From Coriolopsis trogii (taxonomy: Eukaryota > Basidiomycota > Agaricomycetes > Polyporales > Polyporaceae): a stretch of DNA of 64,000 nucleotides. Made by a program: the position numbers and the translations under genes. The notes under the pieces are model-generated. The model saw nothing but the letters and a program-made list of their open reading frames with translations. It was not told the origin of the DNA and did no database searches. The stretch covers positions 1,488,001 to 1,552,000 of the forward strand of contig JAHYIO010000031.1 in assembly GCA_020543525.1 (NCBI GenBank), given 5' to 3'. Shown here piece after piece: positions 54,388-64,000 of the stretch (positions are counted from its first letter, which is position 1; the number at the start of each line of letters is the position of its first letter).

Positions 54388-55109
54388 GCGTGGAGTATTA
54401 CGCTGCGTGGACACACGAGGTGACCAGTGGGTATGATAAGATGGATGTATGCAAGAAGGGGCCTGGGGAGGAGGAGAAGGAGGCGAGAGACGAACAACCT
54501 GCGTGGTGGGAGACAAGAGACGACCGTGGCGAGGCAGAGCTGAGGTGAAGGGACGCGTGACGAAACGATCTGGTTCATCAATCCAAACAAATAACGCGTG
54601 GTTTCGACGCGACGCGTTCGATCCTCAAGCGCGCTCATTGTTCGCCCAAATAACCCTCATCCATGCTCTATGTCCTGATATCGAAGTAGAGACCACTTAT
54701 CGAGAGGGACAAGTATTCCTTGCCCGACGTACCGGCCGTTCAAATGATTTCGAGCAGTTCTCCGGCCCGCATATTTCAATTGAATTTCTGTACGCTCCAC
54801 TCGAGCACCTCCGCTCGTTTTGCTCGCGTGTCTGACCACAATTATACGATGTTGAGAGATGAATTCACAGAAGTCTGCTGTGATAAGTCCAATGAAGAAC
54901 ATGAACAGTTAGGCTGTCCGGATGTATCGGAGCGCGTGCCGAGTTAAACATCCCACGTAGCACGTGATCGTGTATGTGACATTCAAAATGTGACTCACGC
55001 GTCTCGGCGTCACTTTGCTCTCCGCCAGGACCGCCACTTCGTTGTCCCGACTTGGCTACCAACTTCACATGAACGGTCATACAGGGCCCAAACCAAGCTC
55101 AGTGCTGTC
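54388..55109. other. Divergent promoter region DBF4 / gamma-tubulin complex gene
   Basis: 722 bp between divergent starts. Holds the MCB cluster and a GTAGCACGTGATCGTG E-box region near 54957-54972. No coding is supported. Confidence 0.5.
54553..54617. promoter_or_regulatory. Cluster of three MCB (ACGCGT) boxes upstream of DBF4
   Basis: ACGCGT at 54553-54558, 54594-54599 and 54612-54617, i.e. 166-230 bp upstream of the DBF4 start. MCB is the binding site of the MBF (Mbp1/Swi6) G1/S factor. The third lies in ACGCGACGCGTTCGA, shared with the CDC6 promoter. Confidence 0.6.
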
Positions 55110-58100
55110 ATGGATCTTGCTACTCTTACGGAACCCCTAGGGCTCACAGACGAGGTTGGATCGACCATATGCGCTCTTCCTAACATTCCACTTCAATTCT
55201 TCATCCCGCGCCTTGATGAGAGACCTCAGAACCCCATCATGGATGCTCTGCGGCTCGCGCAGAACCGTCCTCGAGTGCATGTACCATCTCAAACGAAGCC
55301 ATCTGTGCTCCCGTTGGAGTTGCAGGTGCTCGCCGGAGACGTCGTCAGATTCGAGGAAGCCAAACGGAATCACCTAGAGTCTGTCTGGCAGCGGGCGGTA
55401 TCTCGAAGGCATGGATACATGGTATGTGAATCACTGTATCAAGCCAAGTCGACTCATGCCGAAAGGATAGGTCCGTGTAGAACCAAGTATTGTCTTGGGA
55501 TGCTCTACGACCATCCTTTGATTCATGTGCAAGTCCGTCTGCGTTCCTATCCGAGCAATCCAGCGATACGTTCGCTTCAGCACGCTATCAGTGAGCATAG
55601 TTTGCGCCGTCATGGTCGTTCCAAACTTTACATGCATCCGAAGTATACGCCCCCCGCTTCAGAATCCCGACATACAAGTCGTTTACGTGCAAGTCCCGGA
55701 CCTATTCCAGTCACTGCTATTGACCGTTAGCGGGACTTCGTCTCATCTCCATATCTGGGATGCAAAGCTGCAGCGGTTCGTACCCAGACATTTGTTGGGC
55801 AAGAACATCGGCCAAATTGTGATTGTGGGCAAGGATGAGGTTGTGAGCGAAAGGTCTGTCCTTCTGCTTCTGACAGTCGTGTGGACGCATCTGAATGTGT
55901 CGGTCGCAAGTTTGCTGCGACGCTTTTGTACCATAGGCAACCTGATGAGGCGACTTGACATTTTGGCCGAACGTCCGGAGACTAGGTATTTCCCCTTCGC
56001 TGTCTCAGGTCTTATCCATCTAAGCCTCGCAACGCGTAGGCGGCATTCGATAGGCCAATCTTCACCCATATTGCATGCATTCAGTCATTCATTATTAACT
56101 ATATTGGCTTATCTGCGCCACATCGCGGATTCAATTCCTCCTGAACTGCAAACTATACCTGGAGCGGACGCTCGGCTGACGGCCTTGTGGACGCGATACG
56201 AGGATATGCAACATATTTTGCAAGCACTGGCATCCCTGACAGGCAGAGTAAGTACTGTGAGCAGACCATCTCATACGAGGGTTGCCTTACGTCGGAATTA
56301 GGAAGAAAGTGACGATCCGCTTGATTATCTTCCTCTGCCACATACACCAACCACGCTACTTTCGACAATATACAGGCATCTTTCCGATCATTTAGAGAGC
56401 TCGTCATCTCGTGTTGTCACGGCGATACTCGCATACCTGCTAACCACAACCTCGAGGGGATATCTGCAGAGCCTGTGTGCGTCCATCGGCTACAGCACTT
56501 CTGGTTTCCATCCCTTGCCGTCCATCAGAACGCAGATACGTCAGGATGATGCCGAGCGACTGTACGGAGGAGCGTTGGATCACGCAGGCAATCCCGGAGC
56601 GATTGTTGACGAAAACGATCTCGACCGAGAGGCGGACGACTTCCCGCAGTTCATCACACCGCATATGGTGGAAGTGTTCTCCCGCGCACGAAAATCCCTT
56701 GTATTACTCAAAGCGGCGGACCCGAATCATTCGTTGTTGGCTGATCACCATGTGCAATCTGAAGTCGAATGGCTGTGGACCGAAGAGCAGCTCGAGAATG
56801 TGGAAGATGAGTTCTCCTTCGGCAAGGTTTCAGTCTCACGACGACACCCCATGCAGGCAACCGAGGTTTCTCCCCCCTCCGCAGAGACTGACGTGCTGCG
56901 TGCCTTCAAGGTGTTCGACTTGGCCCCAGGGGAGGCAGCACAGAGAGCACAGAGCGCAGAGACGAATACCCAAGATCACATTGGCGGCCTGCTCTCAAAC
57001 ACGCACTCCACCGCGACCGTACGCGCTTTCCTATCTCATTTCCCTCCTACCCTTCCGGTGTCCACCCCGACCCTTGCCCACCTCACCGCACGCGTCCTCG
57101 CGCCGCTGATCACACATGCGCAAGCACTGTCTGGGGCACTCGTTACACGGTTTCTCTCTCCCGATACACATCTCCATCTGCATACGCATCTCGTCCTCCT
57201 CCGTGGATACCTCCTCATCACCGCGCCTCCGTTTAAGGCACGCTTGCAAGATGCCCTGTTCCATGACGCGGAGGATGTGAGTGCGCCCGTCGTCGGCTCG
57301 CGGACGTACGCCGCAAACCAGGCGAGGGAGCATGCGAGGGAGGAGAAACAGCGGCAACGGACGAAGAGTAGGAACAGAAGCAGAGCCCTGAGTAGTGCGG
57401 ATGAAAAAGAGACGGCGACGGAGAGAAAGGGAAAGCGAGCCGTTGGGCTGTCGCCAGCGTTGCTGATCGGGGACAAGTGGCCCCCGCTGGGCTCCGACCT
57501 CAACTTCCTCCTGAGGACAGTCATCGTGGACGCGTTGGAGGAGGGCAGGCATATGCACTTGGATGAAGAGGATGAAGAGGCAGTTGACGAGACAGCACAG
57601 GCGCACAGGACGATCATGCAAGAGGCGGAATGGAGACTCGGCTTTGCGATCCGCGACTTGCCTGTGGGTATCGGCAGGGACAAGTGGTTGAATCCTTTAT
57701 GTGAGTGGTTGTATTTTCGTATGGCGTCGTTTGCTAACCAAATTCTGTAGCCATCGAGTGCGTTGTCTTGCGTTCTCGTTCAGTATGCGCGGACATACCG
57801 CTGACATTGTAACAGAGCTCTTGACTTTTTGTATATGCACTACCAGCCACCCCACCCTTTGGACGTCTTGATCACACCGGCGATACTCTCTAGGTACCAC
57901 CGCATGTTCTCCTTCAACCTGCGTCTCATGCGAGGTACGTGACCGGCTTCTTCCCGTCCCAAGTCCACCATCACGCTCACGTTCAACTAACAGTGGAGAA
58001 CGTCGTCCGCACGCTCTTCCGACTCACCCGCGGCACGAGGGTGCCCCTCTTCCCGACACTCGCCCGCTCAAACAAGCTCCTCCTGCACTTCCGATTCATC

Positions 58101-58783
58101 GCGCACTCCTTCGTCATGACCCTCTCTTCCTACGTGTACGACGTCGCGATCGGCAGCAGCATGGACGCCTTCCTCGCCCGTCTCACTGCTGCGTCACGCT
58201 CCGGGCTCGCAGCCAGCACGAGCTCCAGCCACACTGAGAGCGTGCGCGACAGGACTCGAGACCGAGACCAGGGCCAGGAACAGGACCGAGAGTCGGCGGT
58301 GTTCGCGGACGTGTTCAGTCTGGCAGAGTACCACTCCAGGGTGCTCGACGACATCCTCAGCTCGTGTCTCCTCCGGTCAGGCCAGAAGGCGGTGGGGGAC
58401 ATCCTCCGAGGGTGCATGGAGCTTGTGCTCGAACTCGGCGTGCTCGCGGGGGAGATGAAGGACGGGAACCTGGAGGAGTACGAGGCAGCGCCGATGCTGG
58501 ATGATCTCTGGGCCAAGTTCCGCGCGAAGATGACCACATTCGTGAGTGGACCTTCGCACCAACTCGTGGATGTGCGCCTGTGGCTGAGTGCTTCCGGTTC
58601 CAGGTCAAGGTCCTGAAGGGTTTGGTGGAGAAGGAGGCAGACGCGTCTGGCTTGGTGTTGAGCGAGATACCACTCCACATGATGCAGGGCCATAATCGAG
58701 TATCGGGGACAACAGCTAACCTACACCAGTTACTTCTGAGGCTGAATATGTCGGACTGGTGGACCCGTAAAGGTGCTGCATGA
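55110..58783 (+). CDS. Gamma-tubulin complex component (GCP5/GCP6-like)
   Basis: Subunit of the gamma-tubulin ring complex that nucleates microtubules. The start MDLATLTEPLGLTDEVGS at 55110 leads to FFIPRLDERPQNPIMDALRL. The GRIP1 half follows over several small exons (VSGTSSHLHIWDAKLQRFVP, HSLLTILAYLRHIADSIPP, LLSTIYRHLSDHLESSSSRV, TSRGYLQSLCASIGY), then PSIRTQIRQDDAERLYGGAL, FPQFITPHMVEVFSRARKSL and VLLKAADPNH. The GRIP2 half contains LVLLRGYLLITAPPFKARLQ, WPLNFLLRT-like LGSDLNFLLRTVIVDALEEG, PHPLDVLITPAILSRYHRMF, FNLRLMR, HFRFIAHSFVMTLSSYVYDV and the C-terminal LHQLLLRLNMSDWW. A charged linker (REHAREEKQRQRTKSRNRSR) is inserted in GRIP2. Motif order and size (about 1,000 residues) fit GCP4-6. 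The exact paralogue is not certain and some early exon junctions are approximate. Confidence 0.82.
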
Positions 58784-59259
58784 TTGCAGGCAACATCTTC
58801 ATGCTCAGTCGACTTCATTCTATGTCCGGAAGCTATCCTTTACTAAACTTCATCCTGACCAATTGGATTCATTGCGTAGCCGTGTACAAAGCGATGACAG
58901 GATAGACCGAAGACTTAGAGCTACTGGTATAGTACATTGACGAGGTGACTAAAACTACTTGTTGTGGATCCGAAGACAAGGGAGCACTGGTGACATGAGC
59001 CTGCGGGATGTGACATGCGACGAGATGTTGCGTATGCGATAACAAAACAATGTGAGAACGTAGGCATGGTAAGAGAGATAGATCGGTAAGTAGCACGGAC
59101 AGGTAGGCAGCATAGGATAGTATGACGAGCATATGAGAGATACGACAGAGAGCAAGTGGGATAATGATGAGATATAAAAAGTGATGTGAAGGGAATACCT
59201 TTTGACCATCCATGACGTGATAATCGTGGCGACTCGTGGCAGAGGAGTCAAACGTAGGC
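58784..59259. other. Convergent 3' intergenic region
   Basis: Separates the 3' ends of the gamma-tubulin complex gene and CDC6; AT-richer, no gene seen. Confidence 0.5.
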
Positions 59260-61368
59260 CTAATCCTCCATGGCGTCCTCAAACCCTGCGATATCGGCGT
59301 CGCACTTATGGCTACATGCCTTTGCCTCCCGGGCGATACGAGCCTGCTCGCGTTGGTAAATCGCACGCAACTCCTCTTCGCGCACGTCCGCGGGGGTATC
59401 TTCCCTCCCAAGGCCGAGACCACGGGCTACTTCATCCAGTCGTACGCCCTCGACGAAACGAACTTCCTGTGCGCCAAGGCTACCAGCCGTGAAGGACATG
59501 GAACGGCTGAAGGCCTTCTTCCCCGACTTGCGAGGGGTAGAAGGAAGACTGGCGCCGGAGGAGAGGGTGAACAGACCAACAACCTCGAGGACACCCGCCA
59601 GATCGCCAAACTCCGTGCGCGACACAGCGTGGAAAATGCCATTCTCAGCGCGACCGAGGATTCCAGAGTAGTAAGCGTAGAGCTGACCGAGCTCAAAAGT
59701 TGACATCTTCGAGGAGGACGGCTGTGCGACGGCATTCGAGGACTGCGTGCGTTTGACAGGGGAACGACTAGGCGAGGTCACCGGCGAGGTTCCGTTGATG
59801 GAAACGCCAGCCTCAGAAGACTTCGTAGCAAGCAACATGGCCAACAACACAAGACGTTGTTGAAGGCCGAGCTCACTAACCTTGGTAACAGTCTCGCTGT
59901 CGCCGGTTTTGCGCACGAGCGGTACAGTGCCCGATGGCCCTGTGGCGGGGGCGGTCTTGCCCGCAGGTGCGTAAGCCTTCAGGGCGGCGAGGACGTGAGA
60001 GGGGGATACGATAGGAGCAGGAGCGTCGAGAGGATCGCTAGACGAAACGGCATTGACGGCGATGTCGATGGCACCTCGGAGGACTTCGAAAACAGCGCGG
60101 ACGTCTCCGGTTTGAGCAGCAATCTTCTTTGAGAGCAAGTTCAAGGTAGGATGCGGCAAAAACTTCTTGAGTCGCTCTGCATCCTCGCCCTCCGAAAGAG
60201 ACTCAAAGCGGGCATGAATGATACCCAGGAGCTGCTCTGGCGTGTAAGGAGTAAAGTGCAACGTCTGTACACCTGCAAGTGATCGCACAGAGATTGTTGT
60301 GCTCGATGAAGACGTCAGGGTGTGCGTGTTCGCAATCCCCACAAGCCTCAGGTTGGCAGAAAACGTTTGTGCGAGCTTGAAGAGAGGGGACAGCGCCTGC
60401 GTTGATGACGCGATGTGGTCCATCTCGTCCAGAACGACAACGCTGACATGGGCGTCTCTCAGCCAGACTCCGTCACGATGTGAAGGTCAGGACGCACCAT
60501 TTCCGGTTTCCCGCGGCCAATGCCTGCTCGACAATTTGTTGTGGGGATTCCTTGACTTTCCGCCCACGACCCGTGGTTTTCTTCACGGTGCCCATGCTTT
60601 CGGCCAACCGATTCCAGACAGCGTCAACACCATCGAGTGCCATGCAGTTGACAGCGAGCACTTGGATGTCTTCGACCTGGAGACGCGCTGCCAGAGCGCC
60701 AAGGACTGCGTTAACAAGCGCGGTTTTGCCTGTGCCCGGCGAACCCGAGATGTACATGGCAGACGACTCTTGCGATCCGGTTCCAAACAGGAACCCAGTG
60801 ATGAAGGCCTCGATCGCAGACTTTTCCTGCTCCCGACCGGCCATCTGGAGACCATCGTTGCAGGTAGGGCGAAGGAGCGCCCGAACACGGACATGCAATG
60901 GAAGGAGGACGGAAGGTGGAGAGGGAGGGGGCGTTGCCAATGTGAGGTGGGAAAGTGAAGTGGCCGGGGTAGCCGCGGCTTGACGCAGGTTCGACGTCGA
61001 TGCGTACCGCCGAGGCGCTGGCGACCACGTCAGCGAAGAACTAAACATCCATGCGTGAACAACCTACTGCTTGGACGCGAAGAGGGCTGATGAACCACAG
61101 TGCTTGTACGGCGCAATGAGCGCGTGATACGAGGGCTAGATGGCGAGACATTGACTGCGGCGAGCAGTAATGGAGGAATATTTTCCTTGTTGTGATCGCC
61201 GCCAAGAACAGCCCCCGTCGTCTTCGTACGCTTGGGATTCGGTGTCGAGTCCGGGGTGGGGAGAGCAAAAGAATCGCAGGGGGAGGACGAGTCGGAGACA
61301 TCAACCTGGGCGGTCTGGTGCGATCGTTTTCCCAGCACAGAACCTGCGTTTTCGCGTGGCAAGCTCAT
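59260..61368 (-). CDS. CDC6: CDC6, origin-licensing AAA+ ATPase
   Basis: Loads MCM helicase onto ORC-bound origins. The start MSLPRENAGSVLGKRSHQTA at 61368. The N-terminal tail has S/T-P sites and a basic PNPKRTKTTG patch, typical of CDK control. An intron with donor A|GTAGGT joins SRPS to TPRRYASTSNLRQAA. The AAA+ core has REQEKSAIEAFITGFL, Walker A YISGSPGTGKTALVNAVLG, DAVWNRLAESMG, Walker B VVVLDEMDHIASS, and sensor-1 region LRLVGIANTHTLTSSSS, then LHFTPYTPEQLLGIIHARFE and sensor-2-like KKIAAQTGDVRAVFEVLRGA. The winged-helix domain holds LGLQQRLVLLAMLLATKSSE and LGQLYAYYSGILGRAENGIF. It ends GFEDAMED. Three MCB boxes lie 174-242 bp upstream of the start. Confidence 0.93.
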
Positions 61369-61813
61369 CGTAGAAGCAAAATACTACGAGAGAGACCTTG
61401 TGTCGAGAGTCAGTGGACGTCTGCGCCGCCGAGGAGGCAGTCGCGGGTCAAGGATGGAGGTGGTCGGAGGAAGAGCAAAGCGCGCAGACCAAGCGCTTAT
61501 GACGGATGAGACGCGCTTTGAAACTCCGCTCATTCAACGCGACGCGTTCGACGCATTGGCACGTGACCGACGCGTCGTGCACTCCTCCCGCGCGCATCCG
61601 TGCGACGCGTTCCGCGGTGTTAATGCGGCCGCGCGACTCCCTCTCCCCCAGACTCGCACAGTTCATGGGCCTTCTGTACTCGCTCGGCAGGCATGCCGGC
61701 CCTTCTTCGCATGCACAGTAACATGCTTCCCAGCATGGCAGTGCGGGGCCTAATGTCCCATATATCGTGCGCGGGCGGAACGATTATTCCCGCACGGGTT
61801 CCCCGTTTCCTCC
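61369..61813. other. Divergent promoter region CDC6 / membrane-protein gene
   Basis: 445 bp between divergent starts, holding the MCB cluster nearer to CDC6. No coding is supported. Confidence 0.5.
61542..61610. promoter_or_regulatory. Cluster of three MCB (ACGCGT) boxes upstream of CDC6
   Basis: ACGCGT at 61542-61547, 61570-61575 and 61605-61610. The first is embedded in ACGCGACGCGTTCGA, identical over 15 nt to the DBF4 promoter core. Confidence 0.65.
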
Positions 61814-62965
61814 ATGCAGTTTCGCATTCCCAAGTGGTATCTGCTGGTCCTGCTGTGCGCCCTCCAGGCGAGCACAAGCAGAGCGGCATCGGTCCACTCG
61901 CCAAATCAGTAAGTCACAGACACCATTCGATGGCCTTACATTTCTTGACTGCATTCAATCAGCGAAGATGACTCGGACACAGACTCAGACGATACCGACG
62001 ATGATGACGATGACGACGACCACAACAGTACCAAGGGTCATCATACCACAAGTACAAGGGGTGGAGGTGCAACGGCATCTACCCTGACTATCGGAGGGGC
62101 AAGCCCAACTGGTGGAGGCGCAGACGGCGGCGGCACAGGTATCAACAGCACCGGCACCCTCACAAAACACCGGGTTAGTGGAGGGTCGATCACTGGTATT
62201 ATTTTGGCATGCCGTGAGTGACATGTCCTGCATGCTCAGAATAGGGCACTCACATCTAAACAAGTACTCCTACTACTGCTCCTGATCCTAACGGCCCGTT
62301 GGTGCGTTCGAAAACGGCGGGCTCAAAGAGACGAAGCTGCCGTACGCGTTGCGCCTGCAGTTGCTCCGGCGATGAAGGACACTTCGAAGGCCCCTCTCCT
62401 CACTCAGGCTCAACATCCTCCCTCCGTACTCCAACCTCGTTCGGTAGTTCGGAGTCCGAGCGATTCAATCCCAGGAGAGCTGTTCTTCTCCGAAAGCACA
62501 GGCCGACAAGGAACGCTTGAGATGCGTAACGTCGCTCCATCAACAGACGATTCCACCCCCCTCCCAAACCCATACGACAGTGGCAATCCACCGCAGCCTC
62601 CTCCTCGCAACGATGTGGATCTGCTCTCTTCTCCAACATCACCCACTTCGGATGCATCCATGGCCCGGTACACTTCGTACCGCAGCAGCTCGTCGTACAG
62701 GTACCACGACAGAAGCTCGACCGCACCATCCGCCTGGACGCAAGACGAGAGCGCCGTCGCTCTCCTCGCACGCGGAGGATCGCAAGCCTCGCGCCTCACA
62801 ACGACTTCTAGCCTCCATGAGGAACTGTCGGGATACCAGAAGGCGTTGGAGGCGCATCACAGGAAGGAAGAGGAAGATGCTGTCAGACAGCACGGTATGG
62901 TCGGGGAAGGCTCCGCTTTGCCTGCGGATCCCCCGCCTGTCTACACCGCATCGCACGAACTGTAG
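61814..62965 (+). CDS. Single-pass membrane protein with acidic/Gly-rich ectodomain
   Basis: No named family. The start MQFRIPKWYLLVLLCALQAS with TSRAASV is a signal peptide. After an intron comes an Asp-rich stretch (EDDSDTDSDDTDDDD), then a Gly/Ser/Thr-rich ectodomain (TSTRGGGATASTLTIGGASP, two N-S-T glycosylation sites). The membrane helix spans an intron: SGGSITGIILAC joined to LLLLLLILTARWCVRKRRAQ, with basic stop-transfer residues. The ~230-residue cytoplasmic part is Ser/Pro-rich with LLSSPTSPTSDASM, a Tyr-rich YTSYRSSSSYRYHD patch, a predicted helix EELSGYQKALEAHHRKEEED and a PPVYTASHEL end that includes a PPxY motif. The layout (short glycosylated ectodomain, one helix, long disordered tail) recurs in fungal sensor-like proteins, but function is unknown. 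Confidence 0.72.
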
Positions 62966-63460
62966 GGGCATGTTGGTGGAGTTGAGAGAGGATGGACGAC
63001 ATACTCAGTTGGACGATCTTCTGCCGGCCTGGACAATTGCTTGTGAATCGCGTGCGGTAATAAATTATCTGGGATGGTGTACAATGCAACACCAGCACTG
63101 CAGAGACGTCGCCATGTACTAGTGTACTGCCCAAGACAGCCACGAGGTAAGCCGATCGCGAATAGAAAACAAGGTGGAGGTCTAAGTAGTACCTGACCTA
63201 GGTTTGCTCGCTCTGGTCACTAAATGATAGGCCAAAGCCGCTCCATATACGAGGAAGTCGCGGGAACAGAGTTTCTACGAAGAAGAGCTCAGGCCTCAGG
63301 TACTCATGCAATAAGTATCAGGGCGACGTGGTGACTCGCGATCGGATGAGCGAGTTCATGCTACTACTAGCGGCGCCTGAGAACCGCCGGCGCTAAATAG
63401 TTAGGTCACTTCTCTGCCGGCGCCACTTCCCCAGTCCTCACTGACAACTTACAAGGCCTC
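62966..63460. other. Intergenic region
   Basis: Between the membrane-protein gene and the last, edge-truncated gene; no feature recognised. Confidence 0.5.
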
Positions 63461-64000
63461 ATGTCGGGTCTCGACAAATACAAGCTTCCCCGCGAACAAG
63501 TCGACGTTGAAGCCATTGCGCAAGAGATCTATCGATACCTTCGGATCGGCGCCGAGGATAACGAGTTCCTCAGCTACGATCCTACTCGTCGTGACGCCAT
63601 CACCGCTGAGCTCTACGCCCACCCTGACTGTAAACCGTCTTTTTGGCCCGACCAGGTCGTGGGTGCAGACTTGCCTCTTGAGAAATACGATGAATACCTT
63701 GCAAAAGCCAACACCGCGATTGAACGACTCACACCACCGCAATCCCTGGAGGAGTGAGTATCAGCGACTGCTACGTATCTTGCTATGCATGCTTACTCGT
63801 CTCTAGTCGGGTCATGCGCTCTAATATAGCATTCACCGCCCTTTTGGTCTTCCAACAGTACAAGGAAGAGTACGCGTTGTTAGACCACTACGACCTTGCC
63901 ATGGCAGTCATGAAGCGTTCCACTGAATTGTGCGTGCCTTTGTATTGCATCTGCGGCTCGCAGCACCTACAAGTTGCACTGTATCGCAGAATGGACGAGT
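63461..64000 (+). CDS. Hypothetical protein, 5' part only (runs off the window)
   Basis: The start MSGLDKYKLPREQVDVEAIA at 63461. Exon 1 reads QEIYRYLRIGAEDNEFLSYD, PTRRDAITAELYAHPDCKPS and LEKYDEYLAKANTAIERLTP, leaving at GA|GTGAGT. Exon 2 (from about 63808) gives DRVMRSNIAFTALLVFQQYK and LLDHYDLAMAVMKRSTEL; a third exon starts near 63991. It is helical and charged with no signal peptide. I do not recognise the family from the part visible. Clean frame continuity over two introns supports a real gene. Confidence 0.65.

Overview
This window is nuclear DNA of a filamentous basidiomycete, most likely an Agaricomycete; a wood-decay polypore would fit, but the sequence alone does not settle the order. 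The signs are dense protein genes on both strands, many phase-broken introns of about 50 nt with GT..AG ends, and family content typical of mushrooms: a DUF6534 membrane protein, an expanded G-alpha type, a GMC oxidoreductase, an intradiol ring-cleavage dioxygenase and a RAX2 with an SH3 tail. I saw no tRNA, rRNA or CRISPR. Exon junctions were worked out by eye from splice sites and reading-frame continuity.

Layout. 1-3780: edge-truncated nuclear low-complexity protein with a zinc knuckle (-). 3960-4329: complex I subunit NDUFB2 (+). 4950-6740: non-canonical G-alpha (-). 6741-10895: gene-poor, with a dispersed repeat family in blocks. 10896-16420: RPS18, an acidic nuclear-type protein, the CCAAT-binding subunit NF-YA/HAP2, and the divergent SAP-domain mRNA-export factor THO1/SARNP. 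17033-31960: GMC oxidoreductase, DUF6534 protein, REI1 ribosome-biogenesis factor, RAX2 polarity protein and intradiol dioxygenase. 32167-35581: a complex I accessory subunit, a small coiled-coil protein, a two-RPEL protein and a FAM210/DUF1279 mitochondrial protein. 35650-40665: a 5.0-kb Tc1/mariner-type transposon with perfect 44-bp terminal inverted repeats and TA duplications. It carries an apparently intact transposase and two divergent passenger genes around a 98-bp palindrome. 40962-49076: S-adenosylmethionine decarboxylase, a PP2C phosphatase and a tandem Zn2Cys6 protein with an integrase-like tail. 50737-64000: secreted protein, DBF4, gamma-tubulin complex component, CDC6, single-pass membrane protein and an edge-truncated gene.

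Themes. Two genes that act together at replication origins, DBF4 (activator of the Cdc7 kinase) and CDC6 (origin licensing), lie about 7 kb apart. Each has three ACGCGT (MCB) boxes at a similar distance upstream, sharing one 15-nt core, which suggests common G1/S control. NF-YA and THO1 share a 167-bp divergent promoter with two CCAAT boxes, which would allow NF-YA to regulate itself.

The best candidate for something undescribed is the cargo-carrying mariner-type element. It sits in the former divergent promoter of the DUF1279 and SAM decarboxylase genes. It combines a DD34E transposase, a GNAT-type acyltransferase-like gene and an acidic PB1-like gene whose relatives I recall as common multicopy families in mushrooms. 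Also unusual are the tandem zinc clusters with intron-duplicated structure, a G-alpha lacking the catalytic glutamine, and a 2-nt microexon that restores the conserved NLQ(D/E)H motif in the GMC gene.
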